Below are positions 1 through 7,017 of a DNA stretch of 16,210 nucleotides, piece by piece; position 1 is the first letter of the stretch, and each line of letters begins with the position of its first letter. Position numbers and translations under genes: made by a program. The stretch is from Gp6-AA40 sp050742535 (GTDB lineage Bacteria > Acidobacteriota > Vicinamibacteria > Vicinamibacterales > UBA2999): positions 1 to 16,210 of the forward strand of contig JBOGIQ010000113.1 of NCBI GenBank assembly GCA_050742535.1, read 5' to 3'. The notes under the pieces are model-generated. The model had not been told where the DNA came from and did no database searches. It saw only the letters and a program-made list of their open reading frames with translations.

Positions 1-129
1 ACTCGGCATTTCGTACCTGAGGGTCTCGACAAACGTCCAGCCAAAGAGATCGCCGTAGAACTTCTTCGCGCGGGCTACATCAGGCGTATAGAGCTCGGCG
101 AAACAGAACGTGTGCAACGGGTGGATCAC
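1..129 (-). CDS. VOC (glyoxalase/bleomycin-resistance fold) family protein, 3' end cut by window
   Basis: Only the first 43 residues are in the window. They read M-I-H-P-L-H-T-F-C-F-A-E-L-Y-T, then a D-V-A-R-A-K-K-F-Y-G-D-L-F-G-W run. This is the classic start of a vicinal-oxygen-chelate domain: a beta strand opening on a possible metal ligand or substrate residue, then a helix ending in KKFYGDLFGW. Members include glyoxalase I-like enzymes, dioxygenases and resistance proteins, so the substrate cannot be predicted. The GTG start overlaps the TGA stop of the upstream cupin gene (GTGA). No strong Shine-Dalgarno is visible, which suggests translational coupling. It is the last visible gene of the cox-led minus-strand unit. 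The family call is firm for so short a piece; the function is unknown. Confidence 0.8.
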   Translation of the reverse strand, partial: MIHPLHTFCFAELYTPDVARAKKFYGDLFGWTFVETLRYEMPS

Positions 130-596
130 GGCTTGGGGATGTCTACGGCGATCCAGACCGCCGGTATCTTCCCTGTGTTCTCAGCCCAGTGAGTGGTGGC
201 GCGCCCTTCGGCGAAACCGCCGCCCGGCCGAACGACGATGTCCGGCTTGCCTTGCTGGTGATAGGTCATCTCGCCCTGCAGCATGTAAGTAACCGCGGGA
301 CGATCGACATGATTGTGGAGGGCGAGCGCGCCGCCAGGCTGCACCGTGATCTTGCGCATCCTGAGCGGACGTCCCTTGCCTGATTCGAGCTCTCCGGAGA
401 GGTCGAGCGACCGGAGCGCTTCCTCGCTCTGCCCGACGGTCTCTTTCGGTGGCTGCCGCTGGGCAGCGGCAGCAAGCGCTCCGCCGGCTTCGGGGACGAG
501 CGGCAGGTCGTAGTACGCCGCCAGCATCATCATGACAAATACGATGATGGCGGCCAGCACCGTTTGCGCGACGAAGCGGAAGATCTTTCGGGCCAT
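126..596 (-). CDS. Membrane-anchored cupin-domain protein
   Basis: 156 residues from the chosen ATG (M-A-R-K-I-F-R-F). An upstream in-frame ATG four codons earlier (608) is possible, but a GGTGG purine stretch sits at good distance from 596. Residues about 8-28 form one hydrophobic segment and are likely a membrane anchor or uncleaved signal. Residues about 75-150 are a single cupin barrel. Motif 1 has H94-N-H96 and the closing G108; motif 2 has H136-x3-N140. The glutamate expected in motif 1 between the histidines and the glycine is replaced by A101, so the metal site is three-histidine or altered. The gene lies 76 nt after coxM and overlaps the VOC gene by 4 nt, so it is probably co-transcribed. 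Its ligand is unknown; a sensor, isomerase or dioxygenase-like role is possible. Confidence 0.85.
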   Translation of the reverse strand: MARKIFRFVAQTVLAAIIVFVMMMLAAYYDLPLVPEAGGALAAAAQRQPPKETVGQSEEALRSLDLSGELESGKGRPLRMRKITVQPGGALALHNHVDRPAVTYMLQGEMTYHQQGKPDIVVRPGGGFAEGRATTHWAENTGKIPAVWIAVDIPKP

Positions 597-641
597 AAAC
601 ACCACCATCCCGCGTGGCGCGCCGTGGGACGATCCTTGTTA

Positions 642-659
642 CGAAGGGTTCGCGCCACG
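642..659 (-). repeat. Partial copy C of the dual-hairpin repeat, downstream of coxM
   Basis: Read on the minus strand this is CGTGGCGCGAACCCTTCG, identical over 18 nt to the gene-proximal end of copy A (4832-4897). It begins 13 nt after the coxM stop. Its CGTGGCGCG can pair with CGCGCCACG of the minus strand at 613-621, giving a 9-bp stem with a long loop, so the remainder may be a degenerate copy. The second GGCGAGCC hairpin is absent. Confidence 0.6.
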
Positions 660-672
660 ATCCTCGATCGAT

Positions 673-1527
673 TTACGCCCGCGCGGCCGCGGCAAGAACC
701 GCGCGCTTCGCGAACACGCCGACCATCGCACGCCGATACTCTTCGCTCGCATGGATGTCGCCGTTGACGTCCTGAACCTCGGCGCCGGCGGCAGCCGTTG
801 CTGGTCCGATCGCATCCGCCGTCGTGCCCTGCCCGGCGAGCGCCTGTTCGAGCTTCGAGAGGCGGACGGCGTGGGTCGTTGCTCCCGTCAGGCCGATCCG
901 GGCCGACTGGATCTTCCCGCCTTTGACGTCCAGCGCCGCCGCGATGCCGACGATGGCGTAATGCGACGCCTTCTGGTACAGCTTCTTGTACGCCGCCGCC
1001 TTCACCGGCGCAAAGCGCACGGCCGTGATGATCTCGCTATCCTGCAAATCGACGGTAAAGAGTCCCTGAAAGAAATTCACGGCCTTGACCGTCCGGCTGC
1101 CCGTGGCGCTCTGCAGTTGAATTTCCGCGTCGAGCGCCAGCATGACCGCCGGCAGATCCGCGGACGGATCGGCGTGCGCGAGGCTGCCGCCGATCGTGCC
1201 GCGGTTGCGTACCTGCGTATCGCCAATCGTCGACGCCGCCTCGGAGACGACGGGGCAGCGCTCCTGCAGCAGCGCCGACGTGGCCACCACGTGGTGAACC
1301 GTCGCCGCGCCGATCTCGATCTGTCCGCCCGCTTCCCGGATGCCAGCGAGCTCCGGAATGCGTGCGATGTCGATCAACGTGCCCGGCTCGCTCAGGCGCA
1401 GCTTCATCAGCGGCACGAGACTGTGGCCGCCAGCGACGAACTTCCCGTTGCCGCCAGTCGCCGCCATCGCCTTGAATGCGTCATCCACCGACGTCGCGCG
1501 GTGGTACTCGAATGCGATCGGGATCAC
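673..1527 (-). CDS. coxM: Form II CO dehydrogenase-like FAD-binding subunit
   Basis: 284 residues, the usual size for the medium flavoprotein subunit of molybdenum hydroxylases. It shuttles electrons from the [2Fe-2S] subunit to an acceptor. The two FAD pyrophosphate-binding motifs are visible: AGGHS at residues 32-36 and TIGGS at 111-115, the latter inside the family run R-N-R-G-T-I-G-G-S-L-A-H-A-D-P. A CO_deh_flav C-terminal domain follows (about 175-280). The GTG start overlaps the coxL TGA (GTGA) and has AGGGAGGT at 1533-1540 (minus) as ribosome site. The frame stays open far upstream through coxL, but that extension is low-complexity shadow and is not coding. Third gene in the S-L-M order typical of form II clusters. 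A repeat fragment begins 13 nt after its stop. Confidence 0.95.
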   Translation of the reverse strand: MIPIAFEYHRATSVDDAFKAMAATGGNGKFVAGGHSLVPLMKLRLSEPGTLIDIARIPELAGIREAGGQIEIGAATVHHVVATSALLQERCPVVSEAASTIGDTQVRNRGTIGGSLAHADPSADLPAVMLALDAEIQLQSATGSRTVKAVNFFQGLFTVDLQDSEIITAVRFAPVKAAAYKKLYQKASHYAIVGIAAALDVKGGKIQSARIGLTGATTHAVRLSKLEQALAGQGTTADAIGPATAAAGAEVQDVNGDIHASEEYRRAMVGVFAKRAVLAAAARA

Positions 1528-3899
1528 GCCGCACCTCCCTTCCCCTGGATGATTCGCCAGAGCTTTTCGGGCCTCAGCATCATGTCGATGTGCTTGACGC
1601 CGAATTCGCTGAGCGCATCCACCGCCGCACACACGACGGCGGGCGTCGAGCCCAGCGTGCCTGCTTCGCCTACGCCCTTGGCGCCGAGCGGGTTGACGGG
1701 CGTCGGCGTGCAGGTCGAGTGCATCTCGAACATGGGGAAGTCGGTCGCGCGGGGCAGTGCGTAATCCATGAACGACCCGGTGAGCAGCTGGCCGTCTTCG
1801 TTGTACACGGCTTCCTCGATCATCGCCTGACCGATCCCCTGTGCCAGCCCGCCGTGAATCTGGCCTTCGACGATGAGCGGATTGATCAGATTGCCCGCAT
1901 CGTCCGCCGCGACAACACGAAGGAGCTTTGGCTCGCCGGTTTCGCGATCGACCTCCAGCAGCACGATGTGGCAGCCGAACGGATAGGTGTTGTTGGTCGG
2001 CTCGAAGTAGGCGTCCCCGCTGAGGCCAGGCTCCATGCCTTCCGGCAGAGGAACCGGGATGTAGGCGAAGGAGGCCACTTCGGCGAACGACTTCGCCTTC
2101 GCCGGCGCGCCCTTGACCATGATCTTTCCGCCTTCGAACACGATGTCTTCGGGCGCCGCCTCGAGGAGGGCGCCGGCAAACTGCGCCATCTTCGTCCGCA
2201 CCTTGGTACCGGCCATATGCAGTGCCGCGCCGCCGACCGCCTGCGACCGGCTGCCAAACGTGCCGATGCCCTGCTTCACGACCGCGGTGTCGCCGTGATG
2301 GATCGTGACGTGCTCGATCGGTACGCCGAACTGATCGGCAAGCATCTGGCCGAACGTCGTTTCGTTGCCCTGACCGTGCGGTGACGCGCCGGTCGATGCG
2401 CTGATGCGCCCGTCGCGTTCCACCGTGACCTGCGCGTGCTCCCAGCCGCCGGTTGGCAGCGTGGCCGACGGGCCGATGCCGCACACTTCGACGTACATGG
2501 CCAGACCGACCCCGGCGAGGCGTCCCTGTTTGCGGAGGTCGTCGCGCTCTTTGAGCAGGTTCTTCCAGTCGGACGCCTTGAGCGCCTCGTCGAGCGCCGC
2601 TTCGTAGTCGCCCGAGTCGTACACCGCACCCATCTGCGTCTGATAGGGGAACTTGTTTTTCGGGATGAAGTTCTTCCTGCGGACCTCCGCCGGATCCATC
2701 TTGAGCTCGCGCGCCAGCATGTCGAGCGCCCGCTCGACGAAGAAGGTCGCTTCCGGACGCCCGGCGCCGCGATACGCATCGGTTGGGGTCTTGTTGGTGA
2801 AGACCTCGGTCAGCGTCGCGCGAATCGCCGGAACGTCATAGGTGGCGTTCGCCATCAACATCGTCAGCGTCGGGATGGCCGCGGTGAGCAGCATATTGTA
2901 GGCGCCGATGTCCGCGATCAGGCGCATCTTGATGCCGAGCACCTTCCCATCGCGCTTCGCGGCGACGTCGATGTAGCAGAGGATGTCGCGGCCGTGCGTC
3001 GTCGCAACGAACGCTTCCGACCGGTCCTCGATCCACTTCACCGGGATGCCCAGCCGCTTGCTGACGGCGGCGCAAACGTATTCCTCCGCGTAGATGTTGA
3101 TCTTCGCGCCGAAACCGCCGCCCACTTCGGGAGCAATCGCCCGAACCTGATCCTCGCCCAGGCCCAGCATGCCCGACACCATCGATTTCAGAATGTGCGG
3201 GTTCTGCGTGGACGACCAGATCGTCAGGTGGCCGCGGCCCGGTTCGTAGTGCGCGACGACGCCGCGTGGTTCCATCGCGTTCGGAACCAGCCGGTGGTTG
3301 TACATCCGCTGCGACACGACGATCTCTGCGTTCTTGAACGCCGCTTCGACGGCCGAGTCGTCGACTTTCTTGCCGTCGGGGCTGACACCCGTCCCGCTGG
3401 GAATCGGACCGAGCGCGACGTTATTGGCGAACGTCTCGTGGACGAGCGCCGGCTTGCCCTGCATCGCCTGCTCAGGGTCGACGACCGCCGGCAGCGGGTC
3501 GTAGCTGACCGCGATGGCGTCGGCCGCATCGCGCGCAACATAGCGATCTGCGGCGATGACGAGGGCGACAGGCTCACCGGCGAAACGCACCATGTCCACC
3601 GCCACGGCATGGTGGTCCGGCGAGGGGAACGGCGTGCCGATCGGCATCGGTCTGAGGAATTCAGCGATTTGCTTGCCCGTGAAGACGGCTTCGACGCCTT
3701 CCATCGTTTCAGCCGCGCTGGTGTCGATCGACACGATGCGGCCGTGGGCGATGTCGCTTCGCTTGAAAGCGATGTGCTGCAGCCCCGGGATCTTGACGTC
3801 GTCAACGTAGGTCGCGCGGCCCTGAATCAGCCGCGGGTCTTCGCGCCGCTTGACGCGCGACCCGACCAGCTTCGGAAGGGTAGGGGAAGAGGTCGCCAT
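1524..3899 (-). CDS. coxL: Form II CO dehydrogenase-like molybdopterin subunit
   Basis: 791 residues, full length for the large, catalytic subunit of the xanthine oxidase/CO dehydrogenase superfamily. It binds molybdopterin cytosine dinucleotide and hydroxylates a small substrate. Visible motifs: the N-terminal a/b hammerhead domain (about 17-130), VGGGFG at 259-264, AYRGAGR at 375-381, PHGQGNET at 507-514, and the catalytic glutamate E745 in GVGEAG. Form I (true CODH) has AYxCSFR with the Cu-liganding cysteine; here that position is glycine/alanine, so this is form II. Form II enzymes are widespread in soil bacteria and their physiological substrate is debated. The ATG start has AGGGAGGA at 3908-3915 (minus), lying inside the coxS tail, 2 nt after the coxS stop. 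The family call is certain; the substrate is not. Confidence 0.96.
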   Translation of the reverse strand: MATSSPTLPKLVGSRVKRREDPRLIQGRATYVDDVKIPGLQHIAFKRSDIAHGRIVSIDTSAAETMEGVEAVFTGKQIAEFLRPMPIGTPFPSPDHHAVAVDMVRFAGEPVALVIAADRYVARDAADAIAVSYDPLPAVVDPEQAMQGKPALVHETFANNVALGPIPSGTGVSPDGKKVDDSAVEAAFKNAEIVVSQRMYNHRLVPNAMEPRGVVAHYEPGRGHLTIWSSTQNPHILKSMVSGMLGLGEDQVRAIAPEVGGGFGAKINIYAEEYVCAAVSKRLGIPVKWIEDRSEAFVATTHGRDILCYIDVAAKRDGKVLGIKMRLIADIGAYNMLLTAAIPTLTMLMANATYDVPAIRATLTEVFTNKTPTDAYRGAGRPEATFFVERALDMLARELKMDPAEVRRKNFIPKNKFPYQTQMGAVYDSGDYEAALDEALKASDWKNLLKERDDLRKQGRLAGVGLAMYVEVCGIGPSATLPTGGWEHAQVTVERDGRISASTGASPHGQGNETTFGQMLADQFGVPIEHVTIHHGDTAVVKQGIGTFGSRSQAVGGAALHMAGTKVRTKMAQFAGALLEAAPEDIVFEGGKIMVKGAPAKAKSFAEVASFAYIPVPLPEGMEPGLSGDAYFEPTNNTYPFGCHIVLLEVDRETGEPKLLRVVAADDAGNLINPLIVEGQIHGGLAQGIGQAMIEEAVYNEDGQLLTGSFMDYALPRATDFPMFEMHSTCTPTPVNPLGAKGVGEAGTLGSTPAVVCAAVDALSEFGVKHIDMMLRPEKLWRIIQGKGGAA

Positions 3900-3901
3900 G
3901 G

Positions 3902-4402
3902 CTACCGTCCTCCCTTGCTGTCGTGGAGTCCGGCTTTAGCCGGATTCTTGTTGGCGGCGTACTGAATGGCGTTGACGATGTGCTGGTAGCCCGTGCAGCG
4001 GCAGAAGTTGCCGGAGATGCCCTCGCGAATCTGCTGTTCGGACGGCTTCGGGTTGTCGTTGAGCAGGTTGACGGCGGACATGATCATGCCCGGCGTGCAG
4101 TAGCCGCATTGCAGACCATGCTCTTCCCAGAAGCCCTCCTGCAGCGGGTGCAGCTGATCGCCCGTGGCGAGGCCTTCGATGGTGACAACCTCGGAGCCGT
4201 CCGCCTGAACCGCGAAGACGGTGCACGACTTGGCGCTTCGCCCGTCGATGAGCACCGTGCACGCGCCGCACTGGCTCGTGTCGCAGCCGACGTGCGCGCC
4301 GGTGAGGTTCAGGTGTTCGCGCAGGAAGTGGACGAGGAGCATGCGCGGCTCCACGTGTCCTTTGCGCACCTTGCCGTTCACTGTGATTGAAATTGGGACC
4401 AT
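3902..4402 (-). CDS. coxS: Form II CO dehydrogenase-like [2Fe-2S] subunit
   Basis: 166 residues, the normal size for the small iron-sulfur subunit, which passes electrons from the molybdenum site to the FAD subunit. All eight cluster cysteines are present: C40, C45, C48 and C60 (plant ferredoxin-type cluster in C-D-T-S-Q-C-G-A-C), then C99, C102, C134 and C136 (CGYC ... CRC, the second cluster). First gene of the S-L-M unit. The last residues, N-P-A-K-A-G-L-H-D-S, are not conserved family sequence. They are encoded by a copy of the palindromic repeat (3923-3946) that is also arrayed in the leader. The coxL ribosome site follows the repeat within 7 nt. The start at ATG 4402 fits the family N-terminus; a GAGGA lies about 14 nt upstream. 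Confidence 0.96.
   Translation of the reverse strand: MVPISITVNGKVRKGHVEPRMLLVHFLREHLNLTGAHVGCDTSQCGACTVLIDGRSAKSCTVFAVQADGSEVVTIEGLATGDQLHPLQEGFWEEHGLQCGYCTPGMIMSAVNLLNDNPKPSEQQIREGISGNFCRCTGYQHIVNAIQYAANKNPAKAGLHDSKGGR
3923..3946. repeat. Palindromic repeat copy 1, inside the coxS 3' end
   Basis: Plus strand GTGGAGTCCGG then CTTTAGCCGGATT. The core TCCGGCT-TT-AGCCGGA (3929-3944) is a perfect 7-bp inverted repeat with a 2-nt loop. It is coding here, giving the N-P-A-K-A-G-L-H-D-S tail of CoxS. Same family as the copies at 4421-4506. Confidence 0.85.
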
Positions 4403-4420
4403 GCGTGTCCGTCCGTCCTC

Positions 4421-4506
4421 GTAGAGTCCGGCGTTAGCCGGATTGCCGAGATCATCTTGAGTCCGGCTTCCGCCGGATTGACCGTGGAGTCCGGCTTCAG
4501 CCGGAT
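4421..4506. repeat. Array of three palindromic repeats (copies 2-4) in the cox leader
   Basis: Copies at 4421-4444, 4457-4479 and 4484-4506 share GAGTCCGGC, 3-4 variable bases, then GCCGGAT. Starts are 36 and 27 nt apart. A decayed fifth unit (CCGGCACAGCCGG, about 4513-4525) follows. Each core can form a short GC-rich hairpin. All copies have the same orientation as copy 1 within coxS. The array lies between the candidate promoter and the coxS start, so it would be transcribed in the leader. Confidence 0.85.
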
Positions 4507-4540
4507 AGCGAAACCGGCACAGCCGGATCAGACCGTCGAC

Positions 4541-4568
4541 AATATTTGCGTCACGGCTTACAAGTCAA
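4541..4568 (-). promoter_or_regulatory. Candidate sigma70-type promoter of the cox unit
   Basis: Read on the minus strand: TTGACT (plus 4563-4568), 16-nt spacer, AATATT (plus 4541-4546). This would start transcription near 4534 and give a leader of about 130 nt carrying the palindrome array. The -35 matches at 5 of 6 bases and the -10 at 4 of 6. No experimental support. Confidence 0.4.
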
Positions 4569-4831
4569 CGGTGACCTGGGCTGTCACACCCGCGCCCGAT
4601 GATGCTCGGCGGAGGGTGGTTATGCCGCTACGGCCGGGCCAGGTTGTGTGTTTCGAGACGTTTCGGCAGGCGCGAGAGCGCCGGACGGCGCGTGTTCTGC
4701 CTTATCTGGCGCCAACGCAGCCACGTTTCGGTGGGGATAGCGGCGTGCTCGAATCCCCGTTTCGCGGTGTGGAGCTCACGGACCGGGAAGTCGAGCACCG
4801 GCAGCGGATGCTGCGGCACCTGACCGGATTC

Positions 4832-4897
4832 TGTGGGGCGAGCCTTGCAGGCTCGCCGCGCGAACCCGAAGGGCCCGAAGGGTTCGCGCCACGGAAG
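4832..4897 (-). repeat. Dual-hairpin repeat, copy A
   Basis: Two adjacent perfect stems. GGCGAGCCT-TGC-AGGCTCGCC lies at 4837-4857 (9 bp). GCGCGAACCC (4858-4867) pairs with GGGTTCGCGC (4880-4889) across a 12-nt loop (10 bp). Read on the minus strand it starts 13 nt beyond the stop of the small PA-IL-like gene with CTTCCGTGGCGCG, exactly as copy B does after the hydrolase gene on the plus strand. There is no T-tract, so it is not a classic terminator, although it could end or protect transcripts. Confidence 0.85.
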
Positions 4898-4910
4898 TGA
4901 AGTTAGGCAG

Positions 4911-5546
4911 TCAGTAGGACACGACCACCCGGTACCCGCCGGTGTTGTCGTCGAGCCGGTCGTCGTTCACGCCGAGGTAGAGCCGGCCGTTGCCGCGCAC
5001 GCGGAACGGGCCCACGTCGGTGCCGATGAAAAAGATGTCGCGCTCGCCGATCCGGCCGATCAGCGCCCCGCTGTTTCGCTCGGGGAGAGGCCGGTTCGTA
5101 TCGGGCTTGGAGTTGCGCGTGCCGTCCGCGTCAACCCGCCGGTTGGGCGACCAGGTGACCTGGCCGGACGTCTCGAAGTAAACCTCCTGCCCGTTCCGCA
5201 GGTCGATACCCGTGTCGGTCCAGGGTTGATTCGGGTTGACCTGGACGTTCCGTTCGCGCAGACGCGCCGGCACGGCCCTGCCGTCGTCGCGGCGTCCGTC
5301 TTCGCGGCGTACAGGGTCGCGCGAATTGCGGTCGTCCACGAACTCGATGCGGTCGATCTCGGCGCGCGGCACCCGGACGATCCGGCGGCCGAATCCACTT
5401 CGCTCCTCGAACTCGATTTCGCGCCCGTACACGCCCAACAACTCGCCCGGAATCCGGCGTCCGTTGGTGAGGACAAGCGTGTCTGCCGATGCCACGATGC
5501 CCGCGGCAACAACCAAGAGGGAAACTACAGCGAGATGCCGTTTCAT
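4911..5546 (-). CDS. Exported protein with C-terminal PA-IL/LecA-like domain (small paralogue)
   Basis: 211 residues from ATG 5546, chosen because GGAGGG lies about 8 nt upstream and a clean signal peptide follows (MKRHLAVVSLLVVAAGIVASA, cleavage near residue 21). The frame stays open 50 codons further up, but that stretch lacks coding character. Residues 22-72 form a small beta-rich domain (D-T-L-V-L-T-N-G-R-R-I-P-G-E-L) of a kind seen in exported acidobacterial proteins. Residues 73-99 are an Arg/Asp-rich linker. Residues 100-211 resemble Pseudomonas LecA (PA-IL): W-T-D-T-G opening, G-A-L-I-G-R-I-G, and Y-L-G-V-N-D-D-x3-D-D-N-T-G, which matches the LecA calcium/galactose loop. Sugar binding is an inference. 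The C-terminal domain is shared with the protein at 8149-9333. Confidence 0.8.
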   Translation of the reverse strand: MKRHLAVVSLLVVAAGIVASADTLVLTNGRRIPGELLGVYGREIEFEERSGFGRRIVRVPRAEIDRIEFVDDRNSRDPVRREDGRRDDGRAVPARLRERNVQVNPNQPWTDTGIDLRNGQEVYFETSGQVTWSPNRRVDADGTRNSKPDTNRPLPERNSGALIGRIGERDIFFIGTDVGPFRVRGNGRLYLGVNDDRLDDNTGGYRVVVSY

Positions 5547-5649
5547 GTGAAAGCCCTCCGTCCTCTGTTTGTGACGTGCGCCCTGCGCTGGCGGGGGACT
5601 GGGCAAGCCGCATGCCGGCTGAGGTCCCCATCGGCGCGTCTGTGAGAAA

Positions 5650-7017
5650 CTACGCACCATCTCACGCATCGTCCTTATCTGGTGTATCGGAGTCACGCTG
5701 CTTCTCGGCAGCGCGTTCCGTCAGGTCCACTGGTCCTACGTCGATACGGCGATCAACCTGTCGGCGGCCGGCGACACCCGCTCGTGGCACGAGGTCCTCA
5801 GCGACTCGCTTACAAAAAGCGCTGAATACCGCCCGTTTCTGGATGTATTCACCAGGCTCGGGTATCAGGTCGCCGGTCTCAATCTCGGTGTCTATCAGGC
5901 CATCGTCATCGCCGAGTTCGCGTTGATCCTTCTGGCGCTGGCGTTCATGTTCCGGCCGGACGGGTGGCCGCGCGTGACCGCCGCGATTCTCGCACTCAGC
6001 ATCGCCGTGGGACTGCACACGTCCAGGATCCTGTTTCTGTTCGTGCCGTTGAACGCGTACGCGACGTCGATGCTGATCGTCCTCGCCGTGGCGCTGCTGC
6101 TCATGACACCGCGCCTGCGCGGTTACGAGTGGGTGCTCCTGCCGCTGACGCTGGCGGGGCTGCTGTGGCTCGAGCTCGCGGTTCTGATTGTTCCGCTCGC
6201 GATCGTCGCGTGGGTCATCAAGGCACCTGGTGCCACGTGGCGAAGCGCCGCAGCGGCGGTGGGCGGCCTGACGATCTATCTGGTCGCTCGTCTGGGATTC
6301 GCTCCCAGCCTCATGGGATCACCGGACACAGGCTTCGGGTTTTCCAGCATCAGCCCGGCCGAAAGCGCCGCCAGGTTCGGCGATGCGCCCTGGCTTGTCT
6401 GGCTGTACAACGTCGGCTCAACGGTGCTCACCGTACTGGCCTCGGAACCGCGCGCGGGCAGGTTTCAATTCGTCCAGGCGCTTACGCTCGATAACGTTCC
6501 AGCGTGGATGTGGCTGCACGTCGTGTCGTCCGTCGTGACCACGGTCGTCGTCGCCGCAGGTCTCGCCGGTATCCGCAGGCGTCCGCATCGGGATCAAGTC
6601 ATCGCCGCGTTCGGGGGCGTGCTCATCGCTGGCGGCAGCGCCCTCGCGTTCCTCTATACCCGTGACCGCATCGGACTGCCGGCCGGGATCGGGTACGCGA
6701 TGGTCACCTACGTGGCCGTGAGCGCGCTTCTCGAACGCACCCGCGCCGGTCGGCCGTTCGTGCTGGCGACGATCGCCGCTCTCGGCCTCTGCTGGTCGAT
6801 CCGCAGCGCCGAAATGTATGTCGCGCTCAGAGATACCGCCTGGGATTACCGGCTGGAGTGGGACCGCGGCGACGCGGTAAACGCCGGACGCCAGAACCCG
6901 GTAATTGCGAGAATGCGACAGTCGGCACTGAGCCGGACCCCAGCCGATGCCGAACGGGATCCACGCTGGACATACAGGCTGTTCGAGCGACGGTTTTCGC
7001 CGGCGTCTGACGACTGA
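5650..7017 (+). CDS. Polytopic membrane protein, GT-C glycosyltransferase-like; 5' end without a usable start
   Basis: Coding character (hydrophobic segments, sensible codon pattern) runs from about 5650 to the TGA at 7015-7017, about 455 residues with some 10-11 membrane segments. After a first membrane segment comes an external-type loop with D-T-A-I-N-L-S and then Y-R-P-F-L-D-V-F-T-R-L-G-Y. This recalls the first loop and 'YRP' region of O-mannosyltransferase-like GT-C enzymes, so a lipid-linked sugar transferase is a guess. No ATG, GTG or TTG occurs in this frame between the stop at 5620-5622 and TTG 5923. Starting at 5923 would lose the first membrane segment and that loop. A GTG at 5642 one frame off would give M-R-N-L-R-T if one base were added near 5650. 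Divergent from the PA-IL-like gene; followed by a hydrolase gene. Confidence 0.6.
   Translation, partial: LRTISRIVLIWCIGVTLLLGSAFRQVHWSYVDTAINLSAAGDTRSWHEVLSDSLTKSAEYRPFLDVFTRLGYQVAGLNLGVYQAIVIAEFALILLALAFMFRPDGWPRVTAAILALSIAVGLHTSRILFLFVPLNAYATSMLIVLAVALLLMTPRLRGYEWVLLPLTLAGLLWLELAVLIVPLAIVAWVIKAPGATWRSAAAAVGGLTIYLVARLGFAPSLMGSPDTGFGFSSISPAESAARFGDAPWLVWLYNVGSTVLTVLASEPRAGRFQFVQALTLDNVPAWMWLHVVSSVVTTVVVAAGLAGIRRRPHRDQVIAAFGGVLIAGGSALAFLYTRDRIGLPAGIGYAMVTYVAVSALLERTRAGRPFVLATIAALGLCWSIRSAEMYVALRDTAWDYRLEWDRGDAVNAGRQNPVIARMRQSALSRTPADAERDPRWTYRLFERRFSPASDD

Larger units (their letters stand above)
4403..4910. other. 508-nt intergenic region: cox leader, repeat arrays, no gene recognised
   Basis: This lies between the coxS start and the end of the small PA-IL-like gene. 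From left to right it holds three tandem copies of the GAGTCCGG palindrome plus a decayed one (4421-4527), a candidate minus-strand promoter (4541-4568), about 260 nt with no recognisable feature, and the dual-hairpin element copy A (4832-4897). Open frames of 60-150 codons cross it on both strands. They are built partly from the repeats, resemble no family I know and are not called as genes. Confidence 0.6.

Noticed and set aside
532..1764. 410-codon plus-strand frame opposite coxM
   Set aside because: Antisense shadow, rich in arginine, without recognisable domains.
1528..2484. Long N-terminal extension of coxM running into coxL
   Set aside because: The extension is an out-of-frame reading of coxL. 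The GTG at 1527 has a good ribosome site and gives the standard subunit length.
1524..3899. True aerobic CO dehydrogenase (form I)
   Set aside because: The AYxCSFR motif with the copper-binding cysteine is absent; AYRGAGR is present instead.
2436..3965. 509-codon plus-strand frame opposite coxL
   Set aside because: Arg/Asp/Val-rich antisense shadow of coxL. The minus strand carries every molybdopterin-subunit motif.
4457..4900. 147-codon plus-strand frame in the cox leader region
   Set aside because: Both ends are translated repeats (palindrome array and dual-hairpin copy A), the middle has no family resemblance, and there is no ribosome site.
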